Assembly (NCBI RefSeq): GCF_032854445.1
Contig: NW_027018068.1
Location: 1 to 64,000, forward strand
DNA: 64,000 nt
Origin: Liolophura sinensis
Lineage: Eukaryota > Mollusca > Polyplacophora > Chitonida > Chitonidae
Reading direction: 5' to 3'
Below are positions 63,791-64,000 of this stretch, one piece after another. A program made the translations under genes and the position numbers. Every line of letters begins with the position of its first letter. Positions within the stretch are counted from its first letter, which is position 1. Below the pieces are notes generated by a model that made no database searches, was not told where the DNA came from, and saw only the letters and a list, made by a program, of their open reading frames with translations.

Positions 63791-64000
63791 TATGACATAA
63801 ATGATCATTCAATTGTCACTACAGCCCAAAGTATTGGTCGGAGAGCAACGCGGTTTGCACCATTCGATTTGTCGTCACAAAATACGTCGGATTAGCCTCT
63901 TACCAGCAGCACTGGAACAGTTTTTGCACTTTTGCATTTTGCCTGGTCTTTTTGTTAATTGAAATCGGCGACACTGTACTCTGTACAATCGCGACTGGTC
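63475..64000 (+). repeat. Partial satellite monomer at right window edge
   Basis: The last anchor is at 63475, and the window ends 526 bases later, about 21 bases before the next expected anchor once the net indels are considered. Single-base changes (GGTGCAAAAG, AAATTTTCCC, CCATGAGTAAG, GCATTTTGCC) continue to the edge. Confidence 0.93.

Larger units (their letters stand above)
1..64000 (+). repeat. Satellite DNA array, 549 bp unit, head to tail, spanning the window
   Basis: The same unit recurs without interruption from the first to the last base. Marking the first base of the conserved CTATAAGTTATG word gives 118 anchors from 418 to 63475. Of 117 intervals, 78 are exactly 549 bp, 35 are 537-555 bp, and four are rearranged (495, 319, 106 and 106 bp). 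The interval deviations sum exactly to the distance between first and last anchor, so the phasing is internally consistent. All copies share one orientation; no inverted monomer and no non-satellite insertion was seen. Copies differ by scattered substitutions at recurrent two- or three-state sites. Composition is about 41% G+C. This is typical of eukaryotic satellite DNA; the family is not one I recognise, and its chromosomal position is unknown. Confidence 0.98.

Noticed and set aside
418-63808. Open reading frames of 61-143 codons on both strands as genes
   Set aside because: They repeat with the 549 bp unit, overlap each other in different frames, end by chance stop changes and match no family I know. 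Amino acid changes between copies show no sign of constraint.
1-64000. CRISPR array
   Set aside because: The unit is far too long, there are no unique spacers between short repeats, and no cas-like gene is present.
1-64000. CENP-B box
   Set aside because: TTCG words occur at CCCTTCGGTAG and CATTCGATTT, but neither continues into the required A and CGGG positions on either strand. No other match was found by eye.
1-64000. Telomeric repeats or an array boundary
   Set aside because: No run of TTAGG, TTAGGG or TTTAGGG and no transition to unique DNA is visible; both window edges lie inside monomers.
1-64000. tRNA, 5S rRNA or other Pol III gene in the unit
   Set aside because: The closest B-box-like word (CATTCGATTTC) lacks key bases, there is no matching A box at suitable spacing, and no cloverleaf could be drawn.
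1-64000. Retrotransposon or LTR origin of the unit
   Set aside because: Plus-strand fragments such as KVPKDAELSQASAAVEKLQ look protein-like, but no reverse transcriptase, integrase, protease or LTR end motif can be recognised, and no target-site duplications are visible.
1-64000. Bacterial or plasmid concatemer
   Set aside because: There are no coding genes, replication genes or ribosome binding sites, and the copies are diverged and shuffled in the manner of eukaryotic satellite DNA.

Overview
The whole window is one satellite DNA array. I see no protein-coding gene, RNA gene, transposon, CRISPR array or unique flanking sequence. The repeat unit is 549 bp, and every copy runs in the same direction (head to tail). 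I phased the array on the first base of a conserved CTATAAGTTATG word and call that base the anchor. There are 118 anchors between 418 and 63475. Of the 117 anchor-to-anchor intervals, 78 are exactly 549 bp, 35 are 537-555 bp, two are truncated (495 and 319 bp) and two are 106 bp nested partial duplications. Both window edges cut through a monomer, so the array continues on both sides.

A long homogeneous array of a large-unit satellite points to a eukaryotic chromosome, probably heterochromatin (centromeric, pericentromeric or subtelomeric); which of these cannot be read from the sequence. A hand count over 57421-57960 gives about 41% G+C and CpG observed/expected near 0.8. That is weak evidence against a heavily CpG-methylated germline and fits an invertebrate somewhat better than a vertebrate. 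I do not recognise the family and do not name a species.

Layout. 1-12 kb: diverse subtypes, a chimeric truncated monomer at 3163-3657 explained by a 603 bp deletion, an indel-rich dimer duplication at 4.8-6.9 kb, and a monomer with a 230 bp deletion at 11345-11663. 12-33.6 kb: mostly full-length monomers forming a patchwork of longer-range duplicated tracts (shifts of 6, 8 and 18 monomers). 33.6-36.6 kb: two copies of a monomer with a 106 bp internal duplication. 37-42.6 kb: shuffled subtypes, a 12 bp deletion and many one-base indels. 42.6-58.5 kb: the most homogeneous part, with 25 consecutive units of exactly 549 bp and clear higher-order structure (dimers, a tandem 2196 bp tetramer, a 9-monomer shift). 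58.1-64 kb: a 2.4 kb tract present twice at a shift of about 3.29 kb, the second copy full of single-base indels.

Nothing here works as a gene set. The biology on view is concerted evolution: unequal exchange, local tandem amplification and conversion-like shuffling of a limited set of allelic blocks. Recurrent open frames exist on both strands (typically 112 and 72 codons on minus, 97 on plus) because the unit has few stops and a length divisible by three. They overlap in different frames and vary freely in amino acids, so I do not call them genes. The most functional-looking elements are short dyads, above all a nearly invariant CACGTG site.
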